A stretch of 64,000 bases of DNA from Planomicrobium stackebrandtii (GTDB taxonomy: Bacteria > Bacillota > Bacilli > Bacillales_A > Planococcaceae), in the NCBI RefSeq assembly GCF_030814955.1, contig NZ_JAUSWB010000004.1:1-64000 (forward strand), written 5' to 3'. Below the pieces are notes generated by a model, which did no database searches, was not told the origin of the DNA, and worked only from the letters and a program-made list of their open reading frames with translations. The translations under genes were made by a program, and so were the position numbers. This document shows positions 1 through 9,002 of the stretch, one piece after another. Numbering within the stretch: the stretch's first letter is position 1; every line of letters starts with the position of its first letter.

Positions 1-3000
1 TACTTGAATGAAGTCAGTGGTCTATTTGAAGGTTCTTACACCGTAGGAGCAATGGATGAAGGGGGACTTTGGAAATTTAATTATGTAGCGGCATATGACA
101 ACGCTTCGAACTATAAGATGTATTACAGCGATTCTTTATCGGAGCCAATAAATGAACTGAATTTTGTTGTATCTCATCAAATAAGTGATCTTGATTCTCC
201 ATCATTAAATGATCTTAAATTGTCATATCTTATAACTACAAAAAAAGAAACTTGGATTGGTAAAGTAATTGATAAAGACCTATATATTGGTCCCAACTCT
301 ACTATTACTATAGCCGATGATGTAACAATAACCGGAAATGTATATGTTTTCGGCACACTCATAAGCCATGGTGGACTAACCATCCAAGGTAGTCTAAATG
401 CTAAATCTGTAACTTATGGTTCAAATACTTCTGTATCTCCAGGTGCAGTAAGAATTGTTGGTGGACAAAATTCGATTCGTTCGACTATCGTCTCGAACCA
501 GCCTTATGAAGTTCCATTTACAATCGACAACGAAGAATTAACAAACGAAAACAATACTCTAGAAATAGTTGGAAAGACATTGCCTTTCCTGGACGTTTCA
601 TTACAAGGCAATCCGGTTTCACTTGAAGCAGATGGATCTTTTGCCACACTAGCTGAAGATGTAACTCCTGAAGGAATCCAGTTCAACTTAAGAGATGTTT
701 TCGGAAATGATATGAAAAAAGAGTTCGCAGTAATAGACGTATTGCCGCCTGCAAATGTCAGTGGATTTACTGTTTTAAAAGAAACACATAATGAAATTGG
801 AGTGGTCTGGAAGACAGGCGCAGAAAGTGATTTAAAAGAGTATGCTTTGTATTCTAATGATAAGTTAATAACTACACTACCTGCGGATGCAGCTTCATAC
901 AAATTTGAAAAGTTGAATGAAGGTACGACTTATGAATTGGCAATAGCTGCGGTTGATACAAGTAATAACACAAGTGAAATGGTAAAAGTAACTGCAACAA
1001 CGTTACTTTCAAAGCCCACCGTAAATCCGGTAAGCGATAAATCAACTTCCGTAACCGGAAAAGCGTCTCCTGGCACTAAGGTGTCGGTTCAAAAAGGAGA
1101 ATCTGTTATTGGTTCAGGAAATACCGATGCAGCAGGAGAATTTAACATCGAAATTCCAGCTCAAAAAGCGGGAATTGAGTTAACTGTCTCTGTTAGCAAC
1201 GAAACTGGCATTGTCAGTGAGAAGGAAAGCATTACAGTTGAAGACAAAACGGCTCCTGCTTTACTGATAGTGAATCCTGTCTCTGACAAAGATTTAACAG
1301 TCAGTGGTACAGCAGAAGCTAAGTCAGTGGTTACAGTTAAGGCTGGAGAAACGGTAATTGCCGAAGGAAACACTGATGAGTTTGGAAAGTTCTCGATTGC
1401 TATTGAAAAACAGAAGGCTGGACTCAAGCTTTCTATAGCTGCAGCTGATGCAGCAGGCAATACCAGTGAAGCAAAAGAGATTACAGTAAGTGATGTTACA
1501 GCTCCGGAAAAACCGGTTGTAGAAAAAGTGACGGACAAAACAACTTCAATCACAGGAACAGTCGAAGCGGGTTCAGTAGTATCGGTTAAAGCTGGAGCTA
1601 CTGAAATTGGTAAAGCAACAGCAAACCAAGAAGGCAATTACGCTGTTACGATTCAAAAACAGCAAGCTGGAACAGTGCTGAAACTAACCGCTACCGATAA
1701 AGCAGGAAATGTCAGCCAGGCAACGCAAGTAACTGTCTTGGATGCAACGGCTCCTGCAGTGCCGACAGTCGAAGAAGTGACGGACAAATCAACAGTTATA
1801 AAAGGAACTGCGGAGGCAGGTTCAATTGTTGTAGTAAAAGCTGCCGGTACCGAAATTGGAAAGGCAACTGCAAACAGTGATGGAGATTTTGCTGTGACAA
1901 TTGCAAAACAAAAAGCTGGAACAAAACTAAGCATAACTGCCACAGACGCAGCTGGAAATGTTAGTGCAGCAAAAGCGGTAACTGTTTTGGATGCAACAGC
2001 ACCAACAGCACCAACAGTTGGTAAAGTAACAGACAAATCGGTAGCTGTAATAGGTTCAGGAGAAGTAGATGCTTTGATTTCCATTAAAGCCGGTAGCACT
2101 GAATTGGGAACAGCAACTGTTTCCTCAGACGGTAAGTATAATGTGCGCATCGCTGTACAAAAAGTCGGAACGAAGATTCAAGTGACAGCAACAGATGCTG
2201 CTGGAAATACAAGTACGGCAAGCGAAGTAACTGTAACGGATGGCACTGCTCCGTCAGTTCCAAATGTAAATGAAGTGACTGATAAATCATCAGCTGTTAC
2301 AGGGACAGCCGAAGCCGCTTCTCTAGTTTCTGTTAAAGCAGCTGACAAAGAATTAGGCACTGGTAAAGTAGCAGAAGACGGTAAGTACAACATAACGATA
2401 GCAGCACAACAGGCGGGGACAAAAATCCAAGTAACAGCAACTGATGCTGCTGGCAATACGAGTCCTGCTAAAGAAGTAATAGTTCTCGATGCAACTGCAC
2501 CAAGCACTCCGACCGTAAGCAAGGTGACAGATCAATCAACAGCTGTGACGGGAACAGCAGAAGCCGCTGCACAAATTTTCGTCAAAGTAGGAAGTAAAGA
2601 AATTGGCAAAGCAACAACGAGTGGCGACGGAAAGTACTCAGTTGCCATCTCTAAACAAAAAGCAGGAACGGTGTTAACCATTACGGCAACTGACCAAGCT
2701 GGAAACGTTAGTGCAGTAAAAGAAACTGTAGTCGTAGACGGGACAGCTCCAGCCCTTTCTTTCGATAACAAGGTGACGCATCATTCTACACGTGTGATCG
2801 GAACAGCTGAAGCTGCGTCTAAAGTGAGTGTGAAAAACGGCTCGACTACCATCGGAACGGCAACAACCGATTCCAAAGGCAACTATGAAGTGAACATCAA
2901 GAAACAAAAAGTCGGCGCGAAATTGTCTATCACAGCTTCGGATGCCGCTGGAAATAGCAGCCAAGCTATTCCCGTCACAGTTGTCGATGGCAACTACCCT

Positions 3001-3519
3001 GATTTGAAAGTTGTTCACTGGGCATTGGAAGAAATCATGTACTTAGGCGATGACCAGATTATCGGTGGTTATCCAAATGGCGGATTCCAACCTGATAAGG
3101 ACACGACGCGTGCAGAAGCAGCGAAAATGCTGGCCTTGGCACTGGATTTACCAATTGTAGATGTCTCTTCCGGCTATAAAGATGTTCCGAACAAGCATTG
3201 GGGGAAAAACTACATTGCGGCTGTCTCGAAAGCCGGTCTGTTTACTGGGAACCCGGACGGTACTTTTGCGCCAAATGATGTTTTGAAGCGTTCAGAAATG
3301 GCCAAAGTCATTAGCATCGCTTATGAATTGAAATCGAGTAAGGCGAATCACTTTAGCGATGTAAGATCGGGGCATTGGGCGAAAGGTTTTATTTCGGATC
3401 TTTACGAGAATGGCATCACTACGGGTTATCCGGATGAAACGTTCCATCCAGGAGAACCTACCACTCGTGCGGAGTATTCGGTGTTCTTGGCGAGAGCGAT
3501 GAATCCGGAATTTCGTTAA
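1..3519 (+). CDS. SLH-anchored surface protein with FN3 and eight Ig-like repeats (5' end missing)
   Basis: The frame is open from base 1, so the N-terminus and signal peptide lie upstream of the window; about 1170 residues are visible. In order there is a region of unknown fold (about 1-245), an FN3-like domain (about 250-335), eight bacterial Ig-like repeats of about 80 residues (about 336-1000), each opening with a PxV-x-x-VTDKS-type strand and closing with a TATDAAGN-type motif, and three SLH domains (about 1005-1171) with the GYPxGxFxPD and TRAEAAKM signatures. SLH domains bind pyruvylated secondary cell-wall polysaccharide, so the protein should be displayed on the wall with the Ig repeats as a stalk. 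The repeats are similar at DNA level too, so copy number may vary between strains. An adhesin role is inference only. Confidence 0.9.
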   Translation, partial: YLNEVSGLFEGSYTVGAMDEGGLWKFNYVAAYDNASNYKMYYSDSLSEPINELNFVVSHQISDLDSPSLNDLKLSYLITTKKETWIGKVIDKDLYIGPNSTITIADDVTITGNVYVFGTLISHGGLTIQGSLNAKSVTYGSNTSVSPGAVRIVGGQNSIRSTIVSNQPYEVPFTIDNEELTNENNTLEIVGKTLPFLDVSLQGNPVSLEADGSFATLAEDVTPEGIQFNLRDVFGNDMKKEFAVIDVLPPANVSGFTVLKETHNEIGVVWKTGAESDLKEYALYSNDKLITTLPADAASYKFEKLNEGTTYELAIAAVDTSNNTSEMVKVTATTLLSKPTVNPVSDKSTSVTGKASPGTKVSVQKGESVIGSGNTDAAGEFNIEIPAQKAGIELTVSVSNETGIVSEKESITVEDKTAPALLIVNPVSDKDLTVSGTAEAKSVVTVKAGETVIAEGNTDEFGKFSIAIEKQKAGLKLSIAAADAAGNTSEAKEITVSDVTAPEKPVVEKVTDKTTSITGTVEAGSVVSVKAGATEIGKATANQEGNYAVTIQKQQAGTVLKLTATDKAGNVSQATQVTVLDATAPAVPTVEEVTDKSTVIKGTAEAGSIVVVKAAGTEIGKATANSDGDFAVTIAKQKAGTKLSITATDAAGNVSAAKAVTVLDATAPTAPTVGKVTDKSVAVIGSGEVDALISIKAGSTELGTATVSSDGKYNVRIAVQKVGTKIQVTATDAAGNTSTASEVTVTDGTAPSVPNVNEVTDKSSAVTGTAEAASLVSVKAADKELGTGKVAEDGKYNITIAAQQAGTKIQVTATDAAGNTSPAKEVIVLDATAPSTPTVSKVTDQSTAVTGTAEAAAQIFVKVGSKEIGKATTSGDGKYSVAISKQKAGTVLTITATDQAGNVSAVKETVVVDGTAPALSFDNKVTHHSTRVIGTAEAASKVSVKNGSTTIGTATTDSKGNYEVNIKKQKVGAKLSITASDAAGNSSQAIPVTVVDGNYPDLKVVHWALEEIMYLGDDQIIGGYPNGGFQPDKDTTRAEAAKMLALALDLPIVDVSSGYKDVPNKHWGKNYIAAVSKAGLFTGNPDGTFAPNDVLKRSEMAKVISIAYELKSSKANHFSDVRSGHWAKGFISDLYENGITTGYPDETFHPGEPTTRAEYSVFLARAMNPEFR

Positions 3520-3538
3520 TAGTTTAAATGTTAATAGC

Positions 3539-3574
3539 AAAATCCCATTCCGTACTGCTGGAATGGGATTTTTG
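3539..3574 (+). terminator. Intrinsic terminator of the SLH/Ig gene
   Basis: An AATCCCATTCC stem pairs with GGAATGGGATT around a 7-nt loop and is followed by a T run. It lies about 20 nt after the stop codon. Confidence 0.85.
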
Positions 3575-3715
3575 ATATATTTATTTTTCGTTAATGCTTT
3601 ATCGTAGAAATCATCCTTCTCCTGAATGTTTACAATGCGATATGAACAAGTAGAAGTAATTTAACAAGACTATGAATTATGATGGTTATTCTTATTAGGT
3701 TTAGGAACATAAAAT

Positions 3716-3739
3716 AACATAACATTATAGTGTTATGTT
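3716..3739. repeat. Perfect 9-bp inverted repeat in intergenic DNA
   Basis: AACATAACA and TGTTATGTT flank a 6-bp centre in the 627-bp gap between the SLH gene and the HAD gene. It could be an operator for a MarR- or PadR-type dimer, but no gene starts within 400 bp. Apart from this and the two hairpins listed next, I see no gene in the gap. Confidence 0.4.
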
Positions 3740-3835
3740 TGCATGGAAAAGAAACGGGAACGTTATCGGGTAAGTACAATTGACTCATTAAAAGGTATTG
3801 AAAAATAAGTGAGATAATCTATAGTATGAATGAAA

Positions 3836-3864
3836 GAGGAGCAGTTTTGGAATGCTCCTCTTTT
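3836..3864 (+). terminator. Orphan terminator-like hairpin
   Basis: GAGGAGC pairs with GCTCCTC around an 11-nt loop, followed by TTTTCC. No open frame ends just before it. It may end a small RNA, or be left over from a lost gene. Confidence 0.4.
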
Positions 3865-4019
3865 CCATATATAATAGGAGTTAGCTATATAAGTTGAACT
3901 AATGATCTTTCCCAGCGGATATTTTGCAAAAACAGCTGCGCTTGCCATAGGTAAGTTAGTGAAGAAATTGAAGCTTGCATTTTGCTTAATATATATCAGC
4001 GTGGCGCGTCCATGGGATA

Positions 4020-4066
4020 GGCTCCCGCAAGAAGACAGATTCTTTTTCCGGCTTCTTGCGGGAGCC
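4020..4066. repeat. Long GC-rich stem-loop, possible MITE/REP-like element
   Basis: GGCTCCCGCAAGAAG is repeated in inverted orientation 17 nt later, giving a perfect 15-bp stem in AT-rich surroundings. The base composition stands out from the flanks. It ends 80 nt before the HAD start, too far for a simple attenuator with no leader signal. A dispersed genomic repeat is the most likely reading, but there is only one copy here. Confidence 0.5.
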
Positions 4067-4146
4067 ATGCCCTAAGCGGCCGAAGCGGTTAAAGAACGAG
4101 GATTGTTAAATATAATCGAAATGTTTGGAAAGGATAAGGTGAACCA

Positions 4147-4764
4147 ATGGATAGCATTATTTTTGATTTGGATGGAACGCTTTGGGATTCTACGGCTGTC
4201 GTCGGAGAAGCATGGAATAGTGTATTAAAGGCGGAGAAAGTTCAGACAGAATTGTCGCAAGATGATGTGAAAGGTGTCATGGGGCTTCAGCAAAAGGAAA
4301 TCGGTCAAAAACTGTTACCGGACTTGTCAGGAGAAGAGCAGCAAGCCTTATTAAAGCAATTCTCAAAAGTGGAATGCCAGTACTTAAGCGCACGGGGCGG
4401 CCAACTATTTGACGGAGTGGAAGAAGTTTTAAAAGAATTGAGTAAGAAATATAAATTATACATCGTCAGCAATTGCCAGGAAGGCTATATCGAAAGCTTT
4501 TATGCCTACCATGAATTGGATAAGCATTTCCTCGATTTCGAAAACCCCGGAAGAACCGGACTGACCAAAGGGGAGAACATAAAACTGATTATGGAGAGAA
4601 ACAAGTTGAAGAACCCTGTGTATATTGGAGATACGGAAGGTGACCACCAAGCCGCAAAATTTGCAGGGATTCCTTTTGTTTATGCAGCTTATGGCTTTGG
4701 GGAAGTTAGTGGGTTTGATCATTCGATTGGTAAGTTTGGGGATCTTTTGGGGATTTTTGGTTAA
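4147..4764 (+). CDS. HAD-family hydrolase (phosphoglycolate-phosphatase-like)
   Basis: A soluble 205-residue protein with all HAD motifs: motif I DLDGT (Asp7 nucleophile, Asp9 acid/base), motif II Ser108 in VSN, and motif III/IV GDTEGD (Asp162, Asp166) binding Mg2+. The length and the helical cap between motifs I and II fit the phosphoglycolate phosphatase/beta-phosphoglucomutase subgroup. It should hydrolyse a small cytosolic phosphomonoester; the substrate cannot be read from sequence. The ATG has a GGATAAGGTGAA-type ribosome site. It appears monocistronic, since the following DNA holds only gene fragments. Confidence 0.9.
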   Translation: MDSIIFDLDGTLWDSTAVVGEAWNSVLKAEKVQTELSQDDVKGVMGLQQKEIGQKLLPDLSGEEQQALLKQFSKVECQYLSARGGQLFDGVEEVLKELSKKYKLYIVSNCQEGYIESFYAYHELDKHFLDFENPGRTGLTKGENIKLIMERNKLKNPVYIGDTEGDHQAAKFAGIPFVYAAYGFGEVSGFDHSIGKFGDLLGIFG

Positions 4765-4767
4765 AGG

Positions 4768-4911
4768 GTGTTCCTGATTTCGCTGAAGCTTGCAGGGGAA
4801 GAAATCGGCAAAATGCTGATGGCTTATGAAGAATTTCAGGTGAAACTTGAGATGATGGATCCGTATGAAGAGATTGAGTGGGAGCCGGAGGCAGAAGAAG
4901 AGTTAAAGTAA
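4768..4911 (+). pseudogene. C-terminal fragment of an unidentified acidic protein
   Basis: An open 47-codon stretch right after the HAD stop has no ribosome site of its own and reads like the tail of a real protein: an amphipathic helix with EEIGKMLMAYEEF, then a Glu-rich end before TAA. I do not recognise the parent family. Because it runs directly into the comK relic, it probably marks the junction of an old deletion. Translation from the GTG at its start cannot be ruled out. Confidence 0.35.
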
Positions 4912-4913
4912 GG

Positions 4914-5401
4914 GGAATAATATTACTTCGTACGGACGGAATCACCAAAGCCGGTTTAAGCCCCTTAAATTTGATCGACACAAATTTGCGTTTTCGCGGT
5001 TCCAGTATGAGAGGTGCATTGGAAGGCGCCCGGGCTATACTGGAGAAGAAGAGCATGAATCCACTCATCCTCGATAAAGAACGCGATATTATCCTATTCC
5101 CCTGCAGGTCACCATTCCGCGAAGACTGTGTGGCTGTCGCTTCGGCATGTAAAGAGTTACAGACGCTCAGGGACAAGACACACTCGGGCAAACTAAGCAA
5201 CAGCAGTACAATCCTCTTGGATGTCAGTTGCATACATTCAGCAAAAAAATCCAACGGGCCTACGAACTGCGCTACAAGATGCAGGTGCAGACCATGCAGT
5301 TTGAAAGGCAAGTGATGGAGTCGGGTATTGGTTATCATCTGACGAAGGATGCAGATTGTTTGAATTATGTGGGTGTGGGATTGGAGCGTCAGGGCGAGTG
5401 A
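4914..5401 (+). pseudogene. comK: Decayed comK (competence transcription factor) relic
   Basis: Read across frames, this stretch aligns by eye with ComK: PLNLIDTNLRFRGSS matches the ComK core PLQIVDRSCRFFGSS, then a DIILFP segment, a WLSLRHVKSY segment in the next frame, SSTILLDVS back in the first frame, and KIQRAYELRYKM near the C-terminus in a third frame. At least three frameshifts are needed and roughly the first 25-30 residues are missing. ComK activates DNA-uptake genes in Bacillales; this copy cannot make a working factor. A second intact comK may exist elsewhere. The reading rests on remembered family sequence, without an alignment program. Confidence 0.7.
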
Positions 5402-5485
5402 TGGACTTGGTAGTGCTCATTTGTTAATTTACATAGAGCCCTGCTCAAGAGGTAATTCAGATTATGAACAATAATTGTATGGCCT

Positions 5486-5529
5486 AAAAGCCGCATCTGG
5501 GAACCTCAAGGGTTTCGTGATGCGGCTTT
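5486..5529 (+). terminator. Terminator-like hairpin of a repeated 3' element
   Basis: AAAGCCGCATC pairs with GATGCGGCTTT. It is preceded by a TTATGAACAA..AATTGTAT block that recurs before hairpins at 13360 and 19291. The rest of 5402-5876 is AT-rich with no gene seen. Confidence 0.6.
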
Positions 5530-5876
5530 GGTATGTTTGTGGGAGTGCTAAATAGATATAATTTCATCACACGCAGCTGCAATTTGTTATGTAGATGAAT
5601 TTGGAAGACCATGATTAATCATTTACATGTTTTTTATTATTGATGCCATTTTAATTATGATATATACAACGAATAAGGTATAAAGTATAATTTTTAAGGT
5701 AATATAAAACAAATATAAAAGATATTTTTGTCGAGTTGATGCTCATATTCATAAAAAAATTAGATTACTAAAGCTACATAGATATATATACTGTTTTCAA
5801 TGTAATCAAACGATTCGATAGATAAATTTGGTATTACATAGTTTAACAAAATAAAAGTAGATAGGAAGATTTCGCA

Positions 5877-6911
5877 ATGAATCAACAACTTTTCGATGTA
5901 CTAGCATGGGTATTACTGATTTTAACAATAGTATTATTTGTAGTAACTATTGTATTTCTGTTTATGAAAAAGTTTAAGGAATCGTTAAAAGCTTTTGGTG
6001 TTACAGTTATTAGCGGCCTAGTATTTATCTCGATGTTCGCTTTCTTTTATCCTGACGAGTATTATCAGCAGGATACTGATTATGAAGTTGAAGCTGAAAG
6101 TGTCGACGAACCTGCTGAGGTGTTTTCAGTTGAATTAATTGAAGCAAGTTTTAATAAGGAGAGCAATACTACTACTGTTAAAATAACTACCGATCTTCCA
6201 ACTGCTACAGACGTGGAACTTACTGTGGAATCAGTAGTGACCAATGCTGCAGATGAAGAAGTGGTTTTACTTCAAAGGTATCCGGCCAAAGTTAATGATG
6301 GCAAAATTATTGTGGAAAATGCCACGATTCCAGAAGAAAGTGGGATGCCGGAACAAAATGAAAATTACCTCTTACATATCAAAATCCCTGTAAAAGAAGG
6401 TTTTAATGAAAATTGGAAAGATAAAAACTATGAAGATGAATATGGTAATCTTACATTTTTCAGTACAGGTGAAGGAGAAGGAGAGTACGCTTTATACAAC
6501 GACGTAGTAATGCAAATTGGTGCAGGCTATAGCGGAGAAGAAATAACTCAGAAAGCTGATAGTGATAGAAAAGCAGCCCTTCAAGAGAAAAAAGTGAGTG
6601 CTAAAGAAATACGTTTCGCTGAGTTAAACAAAAATCCAGATAAGTACTACGACAAGTTTGTTCAATATACTGGTGAAATACTTCAAATAATGGAGGATTC
6701 AAGCAGCACAGTTATGAGACTAGCAGTAACTAAGGAGACTTATGGCTATAGCTACGATGACGTCGTCTATGTAACTTACGATGGAACGACTGAATTTGTA
6801 GATGAAGATATAGTTACGGTGTATGGATTGATCAAAGGATCACATACTTATGAATCTCAAGCGGGTTACCAAATCAGTTTGCCACTACTTGAAGCTGAAC
6901 TTGTAGAATAA
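5877..6911 (+). CDS. Membrane-anchored protein with C-terminal OB-like domain, function unknown
   Basis: The 344-residue product has two N-terminal transmembrane helices (about 9-30 and 38-58), then an acidic, mostly beta extracytoplasmic region (about 70-220) and a C-terminal beta-rich domain (about 235-340) starting after a FAELNKNPDKYYDKFVQYTGEI segment. That last part resembles OB-fold modules of Gram-positive lipoproteins that begin with 'Y.GK.V.Y.G.I'. No catalytic motif is visible. The ATG follows AGGAAGA at good spacing. It stands alone between terminators and is AT-rich. A stress or envelope role would be guesswork. Confidence 0.75.
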   Translation: MNQQLFDVLAWVLLILTIVLFVVTIVFLFMKKFKESLKAFGVTVISGLVFISMFAFFYPDEYYQQDTDYEVEAESVDEPAEVFSVELIEASFNKESNTTTVKITTDLPTATDVELTVESVVTNAADEEVVLLQRYPAKVNDGKIIVENATIPEESGMPEQNENYLLHIKIPVKEGFNENWKDKNYEDEYGNLTFFSTGEGEGEYALYNDVVMQIGAGYSGEEITQKADSDRKAALQEKKVSAKEIRFAELNKNPDKYYDKFVQYTGEILQIMEDSSSTVMRLAVTKETYGYSYDDVVYVTYDGTTEFVDEDIVTVYGLIKGSHTYESQAGYQISLPLLEAELVE

Positions 6912-6978
6912 AATGAATTATAAAGAATGTTAAAAGTATCTCTAGATAATAATAATAAGAACTGATTTCATTATATAG

Positions 6979-7025
6979 AGCGGCAACTAGTACCCATTCA
7001 GAGGTTACTAGTTGCCGCTTTTTAT
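6979..7025 (+). terminator. Strong intrinsic terminator
   Basis: AGCGGCAACTAGTA pairs with TACTAGTTGCCGCT and is followed by a T-rich tail. It ends the 5877-6911 gene. Confidence 0.9.
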
Positions 7026-7065
7026 TTGTGTGGGAAAAGTAAAATTATTTTAAAGGAGTTTTAGA

Positions 7066-7374
7066 TTATTTCCCCCGCAATAAGTTCTTCTGGATTTTCC
7101 CAATCGACGTCCTCGGAAAAATCGGCGATAAAGTGGAACTTCTGCGGACTTTAAAATAGGATAGGTCTTTTGCGCAGAACTCACGCAGCTCTTCTGCTTC
7201 AACTTGGTGTCCTTCATACAATTTCAGATAAGTAATAACAGCTTCTTCCCTGATAGAATCGGGTTCGCCGACAACCGCGCAAGCCTGAATGGCAAGGTGG
7301 CCGGATAAGACTTTCCATCCATTAGAGCCGACAACAAGAGCTGAGTATTCAGTATTCTTAGCACGAGCGATCAA
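7066..7374 (-). pseudogene. C-terminal remnant of an AMP-forming acyl-CoA synthetase
   Basis: About 100 codons match the C-terminal subdomain of AMP-binding ligases: a VQACAVVGEPD-like strand, a REEAV segment, a long EAEELREFC helix, FKV, and the catalytic-lysine motif PRTSIGKIQK near the end. The upstream adenylation domain is absent. Inside the fragment, two compensating one-base shifts scramble the KFHFIADF stretch between FKV and FPRTS, so it is decaying. The original enzyme would have activated a carboxylic acid to its CoA ester. The 300 bp between this relic and the next gene hold nothing recognisable. Confidence 0.75.
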
Positions 7375-7674
7375 TTTAAAGTTTCGTTAATAGAATGTAT
7401 GAAGCAAAATAAGAAAACTCATTCCTTAATTTGGAATAGGCTTTCTACTTTGAAGAAGAAAACACACTAAAAAGCAGCGGAAGATTAAACAGCAAAGTTA
7501 AAGTACCAGCCAATCAAAAAGAACCAACCCAACATTTATTCGGGTTAGCTCTACCTTTGTTTATTTTTATTATTATGGTAACTCCATGTAATGCCTGGAG
7601 CAGCGTAATGTCTTATAAACAAATTCTTTTATCGCACAGAATAAGACATTCGCGTCTTCTGAATTAAGCTCTAC

Positions 7675-8319
7675 TCAACCTTCAGCTTTTTCATCCTCTG
7701 TAATCACTTGGTTTAACGCCTGGACAAAAATCTCAGTCGGCTGCGCACCAGTGAGTGCATACTTTTTATTAATCAGATAGAACGGGACACCGGTTACTCC
7801 AATCCGGCGTGCTTCCTGCTCATCTGCGCGAACGGCATCCGCCATTCTATCGCTTGCAAGCATTTGTTGGACTGCTTCTTTGTCCAAGCCCACTTCTGCT
7901 GCCAACTCGGTCAAGGTTTCGTGATTACCGATATGTTTGGATTCAGTGAAGTAAGCACGCAGAATCCGTTCAGTCATGTCTTTCATTAAGCCATGTTCTT
8001 TCGCAAACAGCGTTAAGCGATGGGCGTCAAATGTGTTCGTCAAAATCAGCGTATCCATTTGGTAGTCCAATCCGAGTTCACTCGCCATTTGGACCATGTT
8101 TTGCGTATTTGCTTTTGCTTGTTCGATGCTCATACCATATTTATTGGCCAATTTCTCATGCATATTCTCTTTTACATGGCGATCCATCGTCGGATCCAGT
8201 TCGAAACTTCTGTACGTTACTTCAATTGGATGATCAATCTTCTGAATGGCGTCTTCCAGACGCCGTTTGCCAATATAGCAAAACGGTCAAGCAAAGTCGG
8301 TCCACATTTCAGTTTGCAT
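7675..8319 (-). pseudogene. DsbA/FrnE-family oxidoreductase with in-frame TGA at the first catalytic Cys (relic or selenoprotein)
   Basis: A full-length reading from the ATG at 8319, which has a good AGAGGG ribosome site, gives a 214-codon DsbA-like (YwbO/FrnE type) protein: MQTEMWTDFA, then TGA at codon 11 (8289-8287), then PFCYIGKRRLEDA and an intact remainder with the cis-Pro loop GVTGVPFYLINKKYAL. Family members have a CPFC active site, so the stop sits exactly on the nucleophilic Cys codon (TGC or TGT to TGA, one substitution). Downstream of it I see no other lesion. Restart at codon 45 (8187) would give 170 residues without the active site. The choices are a recent nonsense mutation, a sequencing error, or selenocysteine insertion. 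Neighbouring relics favour decay; the exact position and the hairpin behind it keep the other reading open. Confidence 0.75.
8248..8264 (-). other. Hairpin just downstream of the TGA codon (SECIS-like placement)
   Basis: On the minus strand GGCGTC-TGGAA-GACGCC forms a perfect 6-bp stem with a 5-nt loop that starts 29 nt after the TGA. Bacterial SECIS elements put a G-containing loop about 16-37 nt after UGA. The hairpin also falls out of ordinary codons for Arg-Arg-Leu-Glu-Asp-Ala, so chance is a serious alternative. Confidence 0.3.
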
Positions 8320-8892
8320 AGTTATCCCTCTTATATCGTAGTTGAGTATAAGGATATTAGAAATAGGGGATTTTTACACAGGATTTGGTTGGGAAGGGAT
8401 AAAGAAGTATGCCAGGGATTTATCACATTAATAACAAAGTCTTCTTCAATTTGAGAAGAGGGAAAGAGCAGATAATAACCGCTGTAACGGAAAGAATATC
8501 CTAATATGACTTTTATCATTGATTAAAAATATTAACTTAGAGTTAGAAAAAAGTATGTTAAATAAAATGTCCTTTCAATACTTCATTGTGAGTTTTCACC
8601 TCTTCTTTAAGTAGTCTAAAAATGGAAGGGGGGCATACGACCATTCTATCATTTGAAGGATTAATTTAATAATTTGCATCCTAAGCGAAGAGGCAGTAAT
8701 AAGAAACCTTAACAATACACTTCACATGTACGTGAAAGAAAATTCTATCCCGTAACAATAAGTTTCTTGGGATCGTAAATCTATTTTTATATAAAAAAAT
8801 TGTTATACATTGACCGCTTCCTAAAAAATATTCCTACGATTAATTCGAACTTCTTGTGGTATAGCGGACAATTGAATTTTATTAAAATTTTT

Positions 8893-8943
8893 AAATAAAT
8901 AGTTTTAAAAAACTATTTATTTGTAAATGTTTTGAAGTATAAT
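8893..8943 (+). promoter_or_regulatory. 14-bp perfect dyad overlapping a promoter
   Basis: AAATAAATAGTTTT and AAAACTATTTATTT (8893-8922) are separated by 2 bp. A consensus -10 TATAAT follows at 8938-8943, so the right arm covers the -35 position. This looks like a repressor operator for the two-gene unit that begins 60 bp downstream. The rest of the 680-bp gap (8320-9002) is AT-rich with no gene seen. Confidence 0.55.
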
Positions 8944-9002
8944 AGGTACATGTTTATTCTTAATATTTCTAGAATATTAACTTAGGAGATAGGAGTGCTA
9001 TT

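Noticed and set aside
1161..3018. Several long minus-strand frames in the first 3 kb
   Set aside because: They are antisense shadows of the Ig-like repeats, a common effect of Ala/Val/Thr-rich repetitive coding DNA.
4706..5338. 210-codon minus-strand frame opposite the comK relic
   Set aside because: Composition is unlike a protein of this genome, there is no ribosome site, and the plus strand explains the region as a ComK relic.
8020..8454. Plus-strand frames of 96 to 144 codons opposite the dsbA-like gene
   Set aside because: They are antisense to a clear DsbA-family reading with a good start and family motifs.
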